Shown piece by piece: positions 42,976 to 51,487 of a DNA stretch of 64,000 nt. The stretch spans positions 1 to 64,000 of the forward strand of contig JAWVCW010000018.1 in the NCBI GenBank assembly GCA_033857955.1, written 5' to 3'. Made by a program: the position numbers and the translations under genes. Under the pieces are notes generated by a model. The model did no database searches, was not told where the DNA came from, and saw nothing but the letters and a program-made list of their open reading frames with translations. This stretch comes from Gaiellasilicea sp033857955 (GTDB taxonomy: Bacteria; Actinomycetota; Thermoleophilia; Gaiellales; Gaiellaceae). Numbering within the stretch: position 1 is the first letter of the stretch; every line of letters starts with the position of its first letter.

Positions 42976-44043
42976 ATGAGCCGCCGCATTCACGCTCTCT
43001 GGCTGCTGCTGGCGCTGCTCGCGCTCACGGGCTGCGGCAGCAGCAACAACGCGTCGACGAGCGGGACGACGGCCACCGGGACCGTCGGCGCCACCACCGA
43101 GGCCTCGGCGGGGCCGTCGATCAAGGTCGGGCTCGTGACAGACATCGGGGGTCTGGACGATCGCTCGTTCAACTTCCTCGCGAACCAGGGGCTCGAGCGG
43201 GCCCGGAGCGAGCTCGGGGTGGAGGGACGCGTCGTCGTCTCGCGCACGAACGCCGACTACGTCCCGAACCTGTCCAGCCTGGCGAAGCGAAAGTTCGACC
43301 TCGTGATCGCCGTCGGCTTCCTGATGGCGGATGCCGTCAACACCGTCGCGAAGGAGTTTCCCGACACGAACTTCGCGATCATCGACTTCGCGCAGGAGGC
43401 ACTGAAGTCGAAGCCCAGGAACGTTCGCGGGCTCCTCTTCAAGGAGCAGGAGGCCGGCTACCTCGTCGGCTACCTCGCGGGCCTCGTCGCCAAGCAGGAG
43501 GCGGGCTCGCAGCAAGTGATCGGCTCGGTCGGCGGGCTGAAGATCCCGCCGGTCGACCGCTACATCGCGGGCTACCAGGCAGGCGCCGAGAAGGCGAGCC
43601 CCGGGATCACGACGCTGAACTCCTACTCGCAGGACTTCGTCGACCAGGCGAAGTGCAAGGAGGCCGCGCTCGACGAGATTGCACGGGGAGCGCACGTCAT
43701 CTTCCAGGTCGCGGGGCAATGCGGGCTCGGAGCGCTGTCGGCCGCGAAGGAAAAGAACGCGCGCGGGATCGGCGTCGACGCCGATCAGTCGTATCTCGGC
43801 GACTACATCCTCACGAGCGCTCTGAAGAAGGTCGACGTTGCCGTCTTTCAGACGGTGCAAGCCGTGCAGGACGGAACGTTCTCGGGCGGCAAGAACAGTG
43901 TCTTCGACGTCGCCTCGGGCGGGGTCGGGCTCGGCAAGATCGCCTCCGACGTTCCGGCCGACCTCGTCGCAGAGGTGAACCGCGTCCAGGCCGAGATCGC
44001 GGCCGGGAAGATCAAGAACATCCCCGAGATGGTCGGCGGTTAG
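42976..44043 (+). CDS. BMP-family ABC substrate-binding lipoprotein 2
   Basis: 355 aa from ATG 42976 (ATG 42964 also in frame but lies at the hairpin edge). Lipobox LTGC after a Leu-rich signal, Ser/Thr linker, then the same motifs as BMP 1 (VTDIGGLDDRSFN, LLFKEQEAGYLVGYLAG, YSQDFVDQAKCKEAAL). The two are clearly a tandem duplication. This copy is lipid-anchored and probably the main receptor for the transporter downstream. Confidence 0.92.
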   Translation: MSRRIHALWLLLALLALTGCGSSNNASTSGTTATGTVGATTEASAGPSIKVGLVTDIGGLDDRSFNFLANQGLERARSELGVEGRVVVSRTNADYVPNLSSLAKRKFDLVIAVGFLMADAVNTVAKEFPDTNFAIIDFAQEALKSKPRNVRGLLFKEQEAGYLVGYLAGLVAKQEAGSQQVIGSVGGLKIPPVDRYIAGYQAGAEKASPGITTLNSYSQDFVDQAKCKEAALDEIARGAHVIFQVAGQCGLGALSAAKEKNARGIGVDADQSYLGDYILTSALKKVDVAVFQTVQAVQDGTFSGGKNSVFDVASGGVGLGKIASDVPADLVAEVNRVQAEIAAGKIKNIPEMVGG

Positions 44044-44518
44044 CGCCGCGATCGCTCTTTGACTCCTCTCCGGGCAGAGGAAGACTGCGGGCAGCGACTC
44101 GGGAAAACGGCGGCACAGGGCCTCCGCAGTACAAAGCGAGATTCGAGGTCGTCTGGGGCAAACTGGGCCGTCGCGGTGCCTGCGTCCAGCCTGCCGCCGA
44201 GCAGCTGCCCTCGTGTTCTGGACGACCTCAGGGCGCCCAGCAGACCTACGGCTGGGCGATCCGGCGGGCCAACGTCGACTGCCGGTTCGCCCGCAACCAG
44301 TCGCTCACCTGGTCCGAGCAACGATCGACCGTCCGCCGCAAACGGGCACCTCGGAACTCTGGTGGAGGTGCGTCTGGTTCTCGCGCAAGTCCGTCCTCGC
44401 CGTCGCGGCCTGCCAGAAGCGCGAGCCGGTCGGGCGCCGCTGGTTCGTCATCCACCCGACAGTGTGGGTCCGGCGGTTCGGCTAGGCGCGCCCGTCCGCG
44501 GGCCATAGAATCGCGCGG
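44044..44518 (+). other. 475-nt stretch without a supported gene
   Basis: Between BMP 2 and the transporter ATPase. Reading frames here lack conserved motifs and convincing starts, and the sequence matches no rRNA, tRNA, tmRNA or RNase P core that I can recognise. It may be a decayed gene or long leader. Only the TAGAAT at its 3' end is assignable. Confidence 0.4.
44506..44511 (+). promoter_or_regulatory. -10 hexamer for the BMP transporter operon
   Basis: TAGAAT, seven bases before ATG 44519; close to consensus and leaderless-type. Confidence 0.5.
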
Positions 44519-46045
44519 ATGGACGAGCGGCCCGTTCTCGAGCTTCGCGGCATCACGAAGCGCTTCCCCGGCATCGTCGCGAACGACAACGTCGACTTCG
44601 ACCTGCGCAAGGGCGAGGTGCACGCACTCCTGGGCGAGAACGGCGCGGGCAAGTCGACGCTGATGAACGTCCTCTACGGCCTCTATCGGCCGGACGAGGG
44701 CGAGATCCTGATCAACGGCAAGCCGGCCGAGCTCGGGTCGCCGAGGGCCGCGATCGAGGGCGGGGTGGGCATGGTCCACCAGCACTTCATGCTGATCCCG
44801 GTGATGACGGTCGCCGAGAACATCGTGCTCGCGACCGAGCCGGTGCACAACGGCGTCCTGCTCGACTACGCGGCTGCCGAGCGGCGCGTGCAGGACATCT
44901 CGAACCGCTTCGGGCTTGCCGTCGACCCGCGCGCGACCGTCCGGGACATCACCGTCGGCCAGCAGCAGCGGGTCGAGATCCTGAAGGCGCTCTACCGGGG
45001 AGCGGACATCCTCGTGCTCGACGAGCCGACGGCGGTGCTGACCCCGCAAGAGGCGCAGGAGCTGTTCGCGATCGTGCGGAGCCTCACCGAGCAGGGGAAG
45101 TCGATCATCTTCATCAGCCACAAGCTGAACGAGGTGACCGAGATCGCCGACCGGATCACGGTGCTGCGCCGTGGCAAGAAGATCGAGACCCTGCCCGCGG
45201 CGGGGGCGACCGAGGAGGGCCTCGCGCGCCTGATGGTCGGCCGCGAGGTGCTGCTGCGGGTCGAAAAGGGCCCGGCGGAGCCCGCCGCGCCGCTGCTCCG
45301 GGTCGAGGGGCTCACGGTCGAGGACGACCGCGGGCTCGTGAAGGTCCGGGACGTCTCGTTCGAGGTGCGCGGGGGCGAGATCGTCGGGATCGCCGGCGTC
45401 GACGGCAACGGCCAGACGGAGCTGATCGACGCGATCGCCGGCCTCCGCAAGGTGAAGGCTGGGCGGGTCGTGATCGGGGACGAGGACGCCACCGACAAGG
45501 GCGTCCGTGACTCCCTCGACGCGGGGCTCGGCCACATCCCGGAGGACCGGCAGCGGCGCGGGCTCGTGCTCGACTTCTCGCTCGCCGAGAACATCGCGCT
45601 CCACGACTACGACCATCAGCCCGCCTCACACTTCGGCTGGCTCTATCCGAAGCGCCTCGCGGAGAAGGCCCGCACGTTGCTGCAGGAGTTCGACGTGCGC
45701 GGCGGCGGCCCGCAGACACTCGCTGGCGGCCTCTCAGGCGGCAACCAGCAGAAGGTCGTGCTCGCGCGCGAGATCGATCGCAACCCGAAGGTGCTGATCG
45801 CGGCACAGCCGACGCGCGGCCTCGACGTCGGCGCGATCGAGTTCGTCCACCGCCGCCTCGTCGGCGAGCGGGACGAGGGCCGTGCCATCCTGCTCGTCTC
45901 GCTCGAGCTCGAGGAGATCCTGTCGCTCTCCGACCGGATCCTCGTGATCTTCGAAGGCGAGATCGTCGGCGAGTTCGCACCGGGCGTCACCGAAGAGGAG
46001 CTCGGCGTCGCGATGATCGGCGGCGGCAAGAAGGCGGCAGCGTGA
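44519..46045 (+). CDS. Nucleoside-type ABC transporter, double ATPase subunit
   Basis: 508 aa with two fused ABC domains, as in NupO/YufO and sugar importers. First half: Walker A GENGAGKS (about 39-46), Walker B VLDEPTAVLTP, signature-like ITVGQQQR. Second half: degenerate Walker A GVDGNGQTEL and signature LSGGNQQK (near 405). Followed by two permeases with GTGA/ATGA overlaps. With BMP receptors upstream, nucleoside uptake is the best prediction. Confidence 0.93.
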   Translation: MDERPVLELRGITKRFPGIVANDNVDFDLRKGEVHALLGENGAGKSTLMNVLYGLYRPDEGEILINGKPAELGSPRAAIEGGVGMVHQHFMLIPVMTVAENIVLATEPVHNGVLLDYAAAERRVQDISNRFGLAVDPRATVRDITVGQQQRVEILKALYRGADILVLDEPTAVLTPQEAQELFAIVRSLTEQGKSIIFISHKLNEVTEIADRITVLRRGKKIETLPAAGATEEGLARLMVGREVLLRVEKGPAEPAAPLLRVEGLTVEDDRGLVKVRDVSFEVRGGEIVGIAGVDGNGQTELIDAIAGLRKVKAGRVVIGDEDATDKGVRDSLDAGLGHIPEDRQRRGLVLDFSLAENIALHDYDHQPASHFGWLYPKRLAEKARTLLQEFDVRGGGPQTLAGGLSGGNQQKVVLAREIDRNPKVLIAAQPTRGLDVGAIEFVHRRLVGERDEGRAILLVSLELEEILSLSDRILVIFEGEIVGEFAPGVTEEELGVAMIGGGKKAAA

Positions 46046-47340
46046 GCGGCCCGGATCCTTCCCCGTTCGGACCCCCGCCGGACCTCGGCCCGCCGAAGCC
46101 CCCGGAGAGCGGCGACTCCGCGAGCTTCGCCTCCCGACTCGCGCTGGCGCAGCGGGCGGGCGGCGCGGTCGTGCCGCTGCTGACGACAATCCTCGCGTTC
46201 CTGATCGGCGGACTCGTCGTGCTCGCGACGACCGGCAAGAACCCGCTGACCACCTACAAGGCGATCTTCGAAGGAGCGGGCTTCAACTGGTTCTTCGAGG
46301 TCGGCTCGTACCAGCTGCGGGTTCCGTTCACCGATTCGCACATCTGGTTCCCGTGGAACACGAACGACTTCGAGTCGCTCGCCGCGCTCAACCTCCAGCA
46401 GACGCTGATCTTCTGGGTGCCGCTCGTGTTCACCGGCCTCGCGGTCGCGTTCGCCTTCCGCTGCGGGCTGTTCAACATCGGCGGGCAGGGGCAGTACCTC
46501 GTCGGCTCGATCATGGCCGTCTGGGTCGGCTCCTCGCTTCCCCAGCTGCCGGGCCTCATTCACATCGTCGCTGCGATCGTCGCCGGGGCACTCGCCGGAG
46601 CGGCCTGGGCCGGCATCGCCGGCCTGCTCAAGGCGCTCGTCGGCGCCCACGAGGTGATCTCGACGATCATGCTCAACTGGGTGGCGATCTGGGTCGGCGT
46701 CTTCCTGTTCGGGCTGGGCGGGCCCCTGCAGAACGACACGCAGGAGTTCGTGCCCGTCTCGAACGACATCCTCGACGAGTCGAAGCTGAAGGTCTTCTGG
46801 GGCGACCCGCTCCTGCAGGGCCTCCACGTCGGCTTCTTCGTCGCCATCGCCGCGCTCGTCGTCTACTGGATCACGCTCAACCGCACGACGCTCGGCTACG
46901 AGGTGCGCGCGGTGGGCTACAACCCCGAGGCGGCGCGCTACGGCGGCATCTCCGTCGCGAAGAACTACTTCCTGGCGATGGCGATCTCGGGCACGTTCGC
47001 GGGCCTCGCGGGCGCGATCGACATCGTCGGCTGGCAGTTCAGGATCAACACCAACGACGTGCTCCTGTCGTCGATCGGCTTCACGGGGATCGCCGTCGCG
47101 CTGCTCGGTAGAAACACGGCGTTCGGCGTTGCGCTGTCGGGGCTCCTGTTCGCTGCGCTCATCACCGGGACCTCCACGCGCAACCTCGATCCGGAGATCT
47201 TCAAGCCCGAGCTGGCCTCGAACCTGACACTCCTGATCCAGGGTCTCGTCGTGCTCTTCGTCGGCGCAGATGTGTTGATCCTCTCGCTGCTCGGCCTACG
47301 GAAGCGACGGCGGCGTAGAGCCGTGGAGACTCCGGCATGA
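46042..47340 (+). CDS. Nucleoside-type ABC transporter permease 1
   Basis: 432 aa, GTG start. Pro/Gly-rich cytoplasmic start, then about ten TM helices with motifs of BPD_transp_2 permeases (FRCGLFNIGGQGQYLVGSIMA; GAHEVISTIMLNW; VGYNPEAARYGGISV). NupP/YufP-like. A larger periplasmic insert (about 75-115) follows TM1. Heterodimer partner of the next gene. Confidence 0.92.
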   Translation: MSGPDPSPFGPPPDLGPPKPPESGDSASFASRLALAQRAGGAVVPLLTTILAFLIGGLVVLATTGKNPLTTYKAIFEGAGFNWFFEVGSYQLRVPFTDSHIWFPWNTNDFESLAALNLQQTLIFWVPLVFTGLAVAFAFRCGLFNIGGQGQYLVGSIMAVWVGSSLPQLPGLIHIVAAIVAGALAGAAWAGIAGLLKALVGAHEVISTIMLNWVAIWVGVFLFGLGGPLQNDTQEFVPVSNDILDESKLKVFWGDPLLQGLHVGFFVAIAALVVYWITLNRTTLGYEVRAVGYNPEAARYGGISVAKNYFLAMAISGTFAGLAGAIDIVGWQFRINTNDVLLSSIGFTGIAVALLGRNTAFGVALSGLLFAALITGTSTRNLDPEIFKPELASNLTLLIQGLVVLFVGADVLILSLLGLRKRRRRRAVETPA

Positions 47341-48530
47341 TCGAGCGGCTGCTCGCAAAGCTGCCGCGTGGCGCCCGCGCGATCGCGTGGGTCGGGATCC
47401 TCGTCGGCGTGCTGGCGTTCTGGGTCGCGCTGCCGCCGCTCGCGATCCGTCATCCGATCCTGCCGATCCTGATCGGCGTCGTCGGGATCGGCCTCGGCAT
47501 CGGAGCGCTCAGCCGCGGTGTGCGTCGGCTGGCCTGGGGGGCGGTCGTGATCGGTGTCCTCGGGATCGCGCTCGGCTACCTGGCGACGCGGTCGAGCGTC
47601 GGGCACCTCGACCAGGTCGTCGTCTGGTCGGCGCTGACGGCCGCGATGCTCCGCTATGCAACCCCGCTCGCGTTCGCGGCGATGGGCGGCCTCTTCTCCG
47701 AGCGGAGCGGCGTCGTCAACATCGGCCTCGAGGGAATGATGCTCTCGGGCGCGTTCTTCGGCATCCTCGGCGCCGACAAGCTCAATCACTGGGCCCTCGG
47801 GCTCCTGTGCGCTGCGCTGGCGGGAGCGGGCTTTGCGCTCATTCACGCCTTCTTCGCGATCCATCTGCGCGCGGACCAGATCGTGGGCGGCTTTGCGATC
47901 AACTTCCTCGCGATGGGGATCACGGGCTATCTCTTCATCGACATCTACAGCGGCGAGGGGACGCCGCCGGACGTCTCCGACATCCCGGACGTCCACCTCG
48001 GCTTCCTGAAGGACTGGTACTTCGTCGGGCCCATCTTCGGTCAGCTCAACCTGATGATCTGGCTTGCCGCACTGACAATCGTCGCCACGTGGGTCGTGAT
48101 GTTCAAGACGCCGATCGGGCTTCGCATCCGCGCCGTCGGGGAGCACCCGCGCGCCGCGGACACGGTCGGGATCTCCGTCTACAAGATCCGCTACGCGGCG
48201 GTCGTGCTCTCCGGCGTTCTCGCCGCGCTCGGCGGCGCTTATCTCTCGATCGGGTTTGTGAACTCGTTCAACCAGAACATGACAGCGGGACGGGGGTACA
48301 TCGCGCTCGCCGCGGTCATCTTCGGCAACTGGCGACCGTGGGGAGCGGCGGCCGCAGCGCTTCTCTTCGGCTTCTCGAGCGCGCTCGCCCAGCGGCTCCC
48401 GGCCTACTCAGAGTCGGCGGCCGTCCTGTTCCAGGCGCTCCCGTACGTGCTCACACTGATCGCGGTCGCCGGAGTGATCGGCCGCTCGATCCCGCCGGCA
48501 GCAGTTGGCCGTCCCTACAAGAAACAGTAA
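47337..48530 (+). CDS. Nucleoside-type ABC transporter permease 2
   Basis: 397 aa. NupQ/YufQ-like: FSERSGVVNIGLEGMMLSGAFFG, VGGFAINFLAMGITGYLF, VGEHPRAADTVGISVYKIRY, AGRGYIALAAVIFGNW. About ten TM helices, two of them in an N-terminal extension (about 15-75) not found in typical ~310-aa members. Coupled to permease 1. Confidence 0.92.
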   Translation: MIERLLAKLPRGARAIAWVGILVGVLAFWVALPPLAIRHPILPILIGVVGIGLGIGALSRGVRRLAWGAVVIGVLGIALGYLATRSSVGHLDQVVVWSALTAAMLRYATPLAFAAMGGLFSERSGVVNIGLEGMMLSGAFFGILGADKLNHWALGLLCAALAGAGFALIHAFFAIHLRADQIVGGFAINFLAMGITGYLFIDIYSGEGTPPDVSDIPDVHLGFLKDWYFVGPIFGQLNLMIWLAALTIVATWVVMFKTPIGLRIRAVGEHPRAADTVGISVYKIRYAAVVLSGVLAALGGAYLSIGFVNSFNQNMTAGRGYIALAAVIFGNWRPWGAAAAALLFGFSSALAQRLPAYSESAAVLFQALPYVLTLIAVAGVIGRSIPPAAVGRPYKKQ

Positions 48531-48867
48531 CGGCGGACCGCCGCGCCCCGGTAGCGCGCGCCTGTCCGTCTTCATCGGCCTGCTCTCGGTCGCCGTCCTG
48601 CCTGCCGCGATCCTCGCCACACGGTGGTCGAAGACGTACGAGCTCCTGCACGCCGCGGCCGCGATACCGGTGGCGGCGCTCCTCGGCCTCCTCGCCTTCG
48701 CGCTCGCGCGCCGAGCGAGGTCGCGCCTCGCGCCGACGCTCGGCCACCCGAAAGGGACCCGGACGGCTCGTCTCGGCCGTCTTCTCGGCCTGCTCGGATT
48801 CCTGCTCGCGCTGACCGCGGCAGGCTCGGTCGGGATCTACGCGGTGCTCTCTCTCGTCGCGGACTAG
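48505..48867 (+). CDS. Small membrane protein
   Basis: 120 aa from TTG 48505, overlapping the permease by 26 nt; no other start is available. Three hydrophobic segments (LSVFIGLLSVAVLPAAILA; AAIPVAALLGLLAFALA; LGFLLALTAAGSVGIYAVLSL). Basic loop between the second and third. No family recognised. It may belong to the transporter operon or be a RodZ-neighbour protein of actinobacteria. Confidence 0.6.
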   Translation: MAVPTRNSNGGPPRPGSARLSVFIGLLSVAVLPAAILATRWSKTYELLHAAAAIPVAALLGLLAFALARRARSRLAPTLGHPKGTRTARLGRLLGLLGFLLALTAAGSVGIYAVLSLVAD

Positions 48868-48887
48868 GCGCTCGCAGACACGCCCGC

Positions 48888-48893
48888 TACCAT
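48888..48893 (+). promoter_or_regulatory. -10 hexamer for the RodZ-like gene
   Basis: TACCAT overlaps the upstream ATG 48892 and ends seven bases before ATG 48901, favouring the second ATG. Confidence 0.45.
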
Positions 48894-48900
48894 GCGGCGA

Positions 48901-49629
48901 ATGTTCGAGATCGGCAACAGCCTCCGTGAGGCGCGCCTGCGCCGTCACATCGAGTTCACGGACGCTGAGCACGGTACGAAGATCCGCGGCAAGTACCTGC
49001 GTGCGCTGGAGGACGAGCGCTTCGAGCTGCTCCCTTCGCACACCTACATCAAGGGCTTTCTCCGCTCGTACGCGGAGTATCTCGGACTCGACGGGCAGCT
49101 CTACGTCGACGAATACAACTCCCGCTTCGTCGTCGGCGAGGAGGATGGTCCCGTCCGCTCGCCGCGGCGCGTCCCCGCGGCCCGAGCCAGGCGGGCGGAT
49201 CGACGGGAGTCGAACATCGTCCTGCTCGGATTGATTGCGATCGGCGTCGTCACCGCGCTCGTGATCGTGGCGTGGCGCTTCGGCAACGCGCCGAGCCCGC
49301 CCGTCCGCGGCCTGAATACGACGTCGCAGACCACCCCGGCGGCCGTGCCGCAGGTGTCCGGCTCGGCGCGGCTCGAGCTGCGCGCGACCCGCGGCGACTC
49401 GTACATGATCGTCAAGTCGAGCAGCGTGATCGGGAAGGTCCTCTACCAGGGCACGCTCGAGAAGGGCCAGCGCCAGCGCTTCGACGGCAAGGTGCTCTGG
49501 CTACAGCTGGAGACGCCGCGGAACGTGCTCGTGAAGCTGAACGGCAACCGCGTGAAGCTTGCCCCGGCCGTCAAGGCGCAGGGCGTCTTCGTGACCGCGA
49601 AGAAGATCTTCGCCGCCGACTCGCGTTGA
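48901..49629 (+). CDS. RodZ-like helix-turn-helix membrane protein
   Basis: 242 aa. N-terminal HTH_25 (EIGNSLREARLRRHIEFTDAEHGTKIRGKYLRALEDERFELLPS), basic linker, one TM helix (NIVLLGLIAIGVVTALVIVAW) and an extracytoplasmic DUF4115 domain (about 155-242). RodZ links MreB to the membrane in rods; actinobacterial relatives may have other cell-shape roles. Upstream of cinA and recA as in many Gram-positives. ATG 48892 would add three residues. Confidence 0.88.
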   Translation: MFEIGNSLREARLRRHIEFTDAEHGTKIRGKYLRALEDERFELLPSHTYIKGFLRSYAEYLGLDGQLYVDEYNSRFVVGEEDGPVRSPRRVPAARARRADRRESNIVLLGLIAIGVVTALVIVAWRFGNAPSPPVRGLNTTSQTTPAAVPQVSGSARLELRATRGDSYMIVKSSSVIGKVLYQGTLEKGQRQRFDGKVLWLQLETPRNVLVKLNGNRVKLAPAVKAQGVFVTAKKIFAADSR

Positions 49630-50912
49630 GCCAGGCGGGAGCCCGGCCACGGGCGGTGATCGTCGTCACGGGCAGCGAGCTCGTGCGGGGCGAGCGGACA
49701 GATCTCAATGGGCCCTTCCTCGCGCGGTCGCTGTTGGCGCTCGGGGTCGAGCCCACCCGGATCCAGATCGTCGGGGACAACCCCGTCGACCTCGAGGTCG
49801 CCGTGCGCGACGCGGTCGGTTCGGCTGATCTCGTGGCGTGCTCGGGTGGCCTCGGGCCGACGCACGACGATCGCACCGTGGAAGTCGTCGCCAAGGTGGC
49901 CGGCCGGGCGCTCCACGTCGACCAGGAGCTCGAGGCCCAGATCGAGGGCGTCTCGCGGATGGCTGCGGAGCGGATGAAGCGGCCCTATGCGGACTTCGCG
50001 CAGGGCGTGACGAAGCAGGCGACGGTGCCGGAGGGCGCGGACGTCCTCGGGCTGGCGGGCACAGCGCCGGGTCTCGTCATCGACGCGAACGGGACGCCGG
50101 TCGTCGTGCTCCCGGGGCCGCCGCCCGAGCTACAGCGGCTGTGGCCGAAGGCACTCGAGACGGAAGCCGTCCGCCGGGTCCTGGACCGCGGCAGGCCGCC
50201 GCTCCGGAAGACGCTCAGGTTCTTCGGGCCCGGCGAGTCGCAGGTCGCGCAGGCGTTCCAGGAAGCCGGCGGCGACGGCGATGGGCTCGAGGTGACGATC
50301 TGCGCACGCAACTTCGAGATCCACGTCGACCTGGTCGCGGACCCGAGCGCCGAGGACCGGCTGCTCGAGCTCGAGTCGGCGCTCACGGAACGCCTTGGCA
50401 CGTTCCTCTACTCGAGCGACGGCCGCACGGTCGAGGAGATCGTGCTCGACCGTGGTCGCGAGCGCGGCTGGACGCTGGCGACGGCCGAGTCCTGCACCGG
50501 TGGCCTCGTCGCGGCGGCACTGACCGCGATCCCAGGCTCCAGCGACGTGATCGTGGGTGGGATCGTCTCCTATTCGAACGAGGTCAAGATCGATCAGCTC
50601 GGGGTTCCCGCGGAGCTGATCGAAGAGCATGGTGCGGTCTCCGCGGAGGTCGCGGAGGCTATGGCGCACGGAGCCCGGGAGCGCTTCGGCGTCGAGGTGG
50701 CGGTCGCGGTCACCGGCGTCGCCGGCCCGGGTGGGGGGACCGAGGAGAAGCCCGTCGGGCTCGTCTATCTCCACGCCGAAACGCCCGGTGGCAGCCGCGG
50801 GTCGTCCTTCAGCTTTCCCGGTGACCGCGACTCGATCAGGCGGCGCTCGGTCATCGCCGCCCTGCATCTCGTGCGGCGACTGTTGGAACAGAATGGTGAC
50901 GATTCCGTGTGA
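49626..50912 (+). CDS. cinA: CinA-family protein (NMN/ADP-ribose pyrophosphatase-like plus PncC-like domain)
   Basis: 428 aa from TTG 49626 (TTGA overlap); GTG 49656 is an alternative. N-terminal MoCF-like domain (VTGSELVRGERTDLNGPFLARSL, CSGGLGPTHDDRT) and C-terminal CinA/PncC domain (TAESCTGGLVAAALTAIPGSSDVIVGGIVSYSNEVK, VTGVAGPGGGTEEKPVG). Acts in pyridine nucleotide recycling; competence-linked by its usual place before recA. Overlaps thpR in GTGTGA. Confidence 0.93.
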   Translation: MSQAGARPRAVIVVTGSELVRGERTDLNGPFLARSLLALGVEPTRIQIVGDNPVDLEVAVRDAVGSADLVACSGGLGPTHDDRTVEVVAKVAGRALHVDQELEAQIEGVSRMAAERMKRPYADFAQGVTKQATVPEGADVLGLAGTAPGLVIDANGTPVVVLPGPPPELQRLWPKALETEAVRRVLDRGRPPLRKTLRFFGPGESQVAQAFQEAGGDGDGLEVTICARNFEIHVDLVADPSAEDRLLELESALTERLGTFLYSSDGRTVEEIVLDRGRERGWTLATAESCTGGLVAAALTAIPGSSDVIVGGIVSYSNEVKIDQLGVPAELIEEHGAVSAEVAEAMAHGARERFGVEVAVAVTGVAGPGGGTEEKPVGLVYLHAETPGGSRGSSFSFPGDRDSIRRRSVIAALHLVRRLLEQNGDDSV

Positions 50913-51468
50913 GCTCGGCGGGTAGCGTTGGAGGGGATGAGCGGCTCCGCCTCTTCCTCGCCCTCCAGCTCCCCGACCACGTCGTCACGAGGCTCATGGA
51001 GTGGCAGGGCCGTGAGCTTGCTCGCTCCGTCCACGGGCGCCTCGTTCCCCGGGAGAACCTGCACGTCACGTCGCGTTTCTCGGCTCCCGACCCGCCCGGG
51101 ACCTCGAAGCAATCCTCGGCGTCCTCGCCGAGGCTGCTCGAGCCACTGCGGCGCCGGTGTTCGAGGTCGTGCGCTACCGCGAGACGCGTAGCGTCGGCAT
51201 GCTCGAGCTCGGGGACCGTACCGGCAACGCTGCGCTGCTGGCACGCAGGCTCCACGACGCGCTTGCCGCGCTCGACGTCTACCGGCCCGAGCGCCGTGCC
51301 TGGCTGCCGCACGTCACCGTGCTCCGCTTTCGCGAGCGGCCGCGGCTCCAGCCGCCCCTGCCGGAGCTCGGGGCGTTCGCTCCGTCCGGTGCGGCTGCTT
51401 TCCTATCCCGTCTGCACCCGTCCGGGGCGGTCTACGAGGTGCTCGAATCGTTTCCACTGAATCGCTGA
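50909..51468 (+). pseudogene. thpR: RNA 2',3'-cyclic phosphodiesterase (LigT family), frameshifted
   Basis: Two frames together make one 2H phosphoesterase of about 186 aa. Frame 1 from GTG 50909 gives RLRLFLALQLPDHVV...ENLHVTSRF with the first HxT (His at 51062). The second part, open from about 51079 in the frame one base back, gives GSRPARDLEAILGVLAEAA...LPHVTVLRFRER with the second HxT (51310). A single missing base at about 51079 (TTTCTC where TTTCCTC would restore HVTSRFLGSR) explains it. Either a recent mutation or a sequence error. Sits between cinA and recA, its usual place. Confidence 0.88.
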
Positions 51469-51487
51469 ACAGCAGGAGGATGAGCAG

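Noticed and set aside
44044..44518. Possible RNase P RNA, tmRNA or tRNA in the gap before the transporter ATPase
   Set aside because: Segments such as GCAGAGGAAGACTGC recall RNase P, but the conserved core elements and closing helices are not found, and no cloverleaf can be drawn.
51070..51090. Programmed -1 frameshift in thpR
   Set aside because: The site CGT TTC TCG is not a slippery heptamer and no stimulatory structure is evident; thpR genes are not known to use recoding. A simple base loss is preferred.
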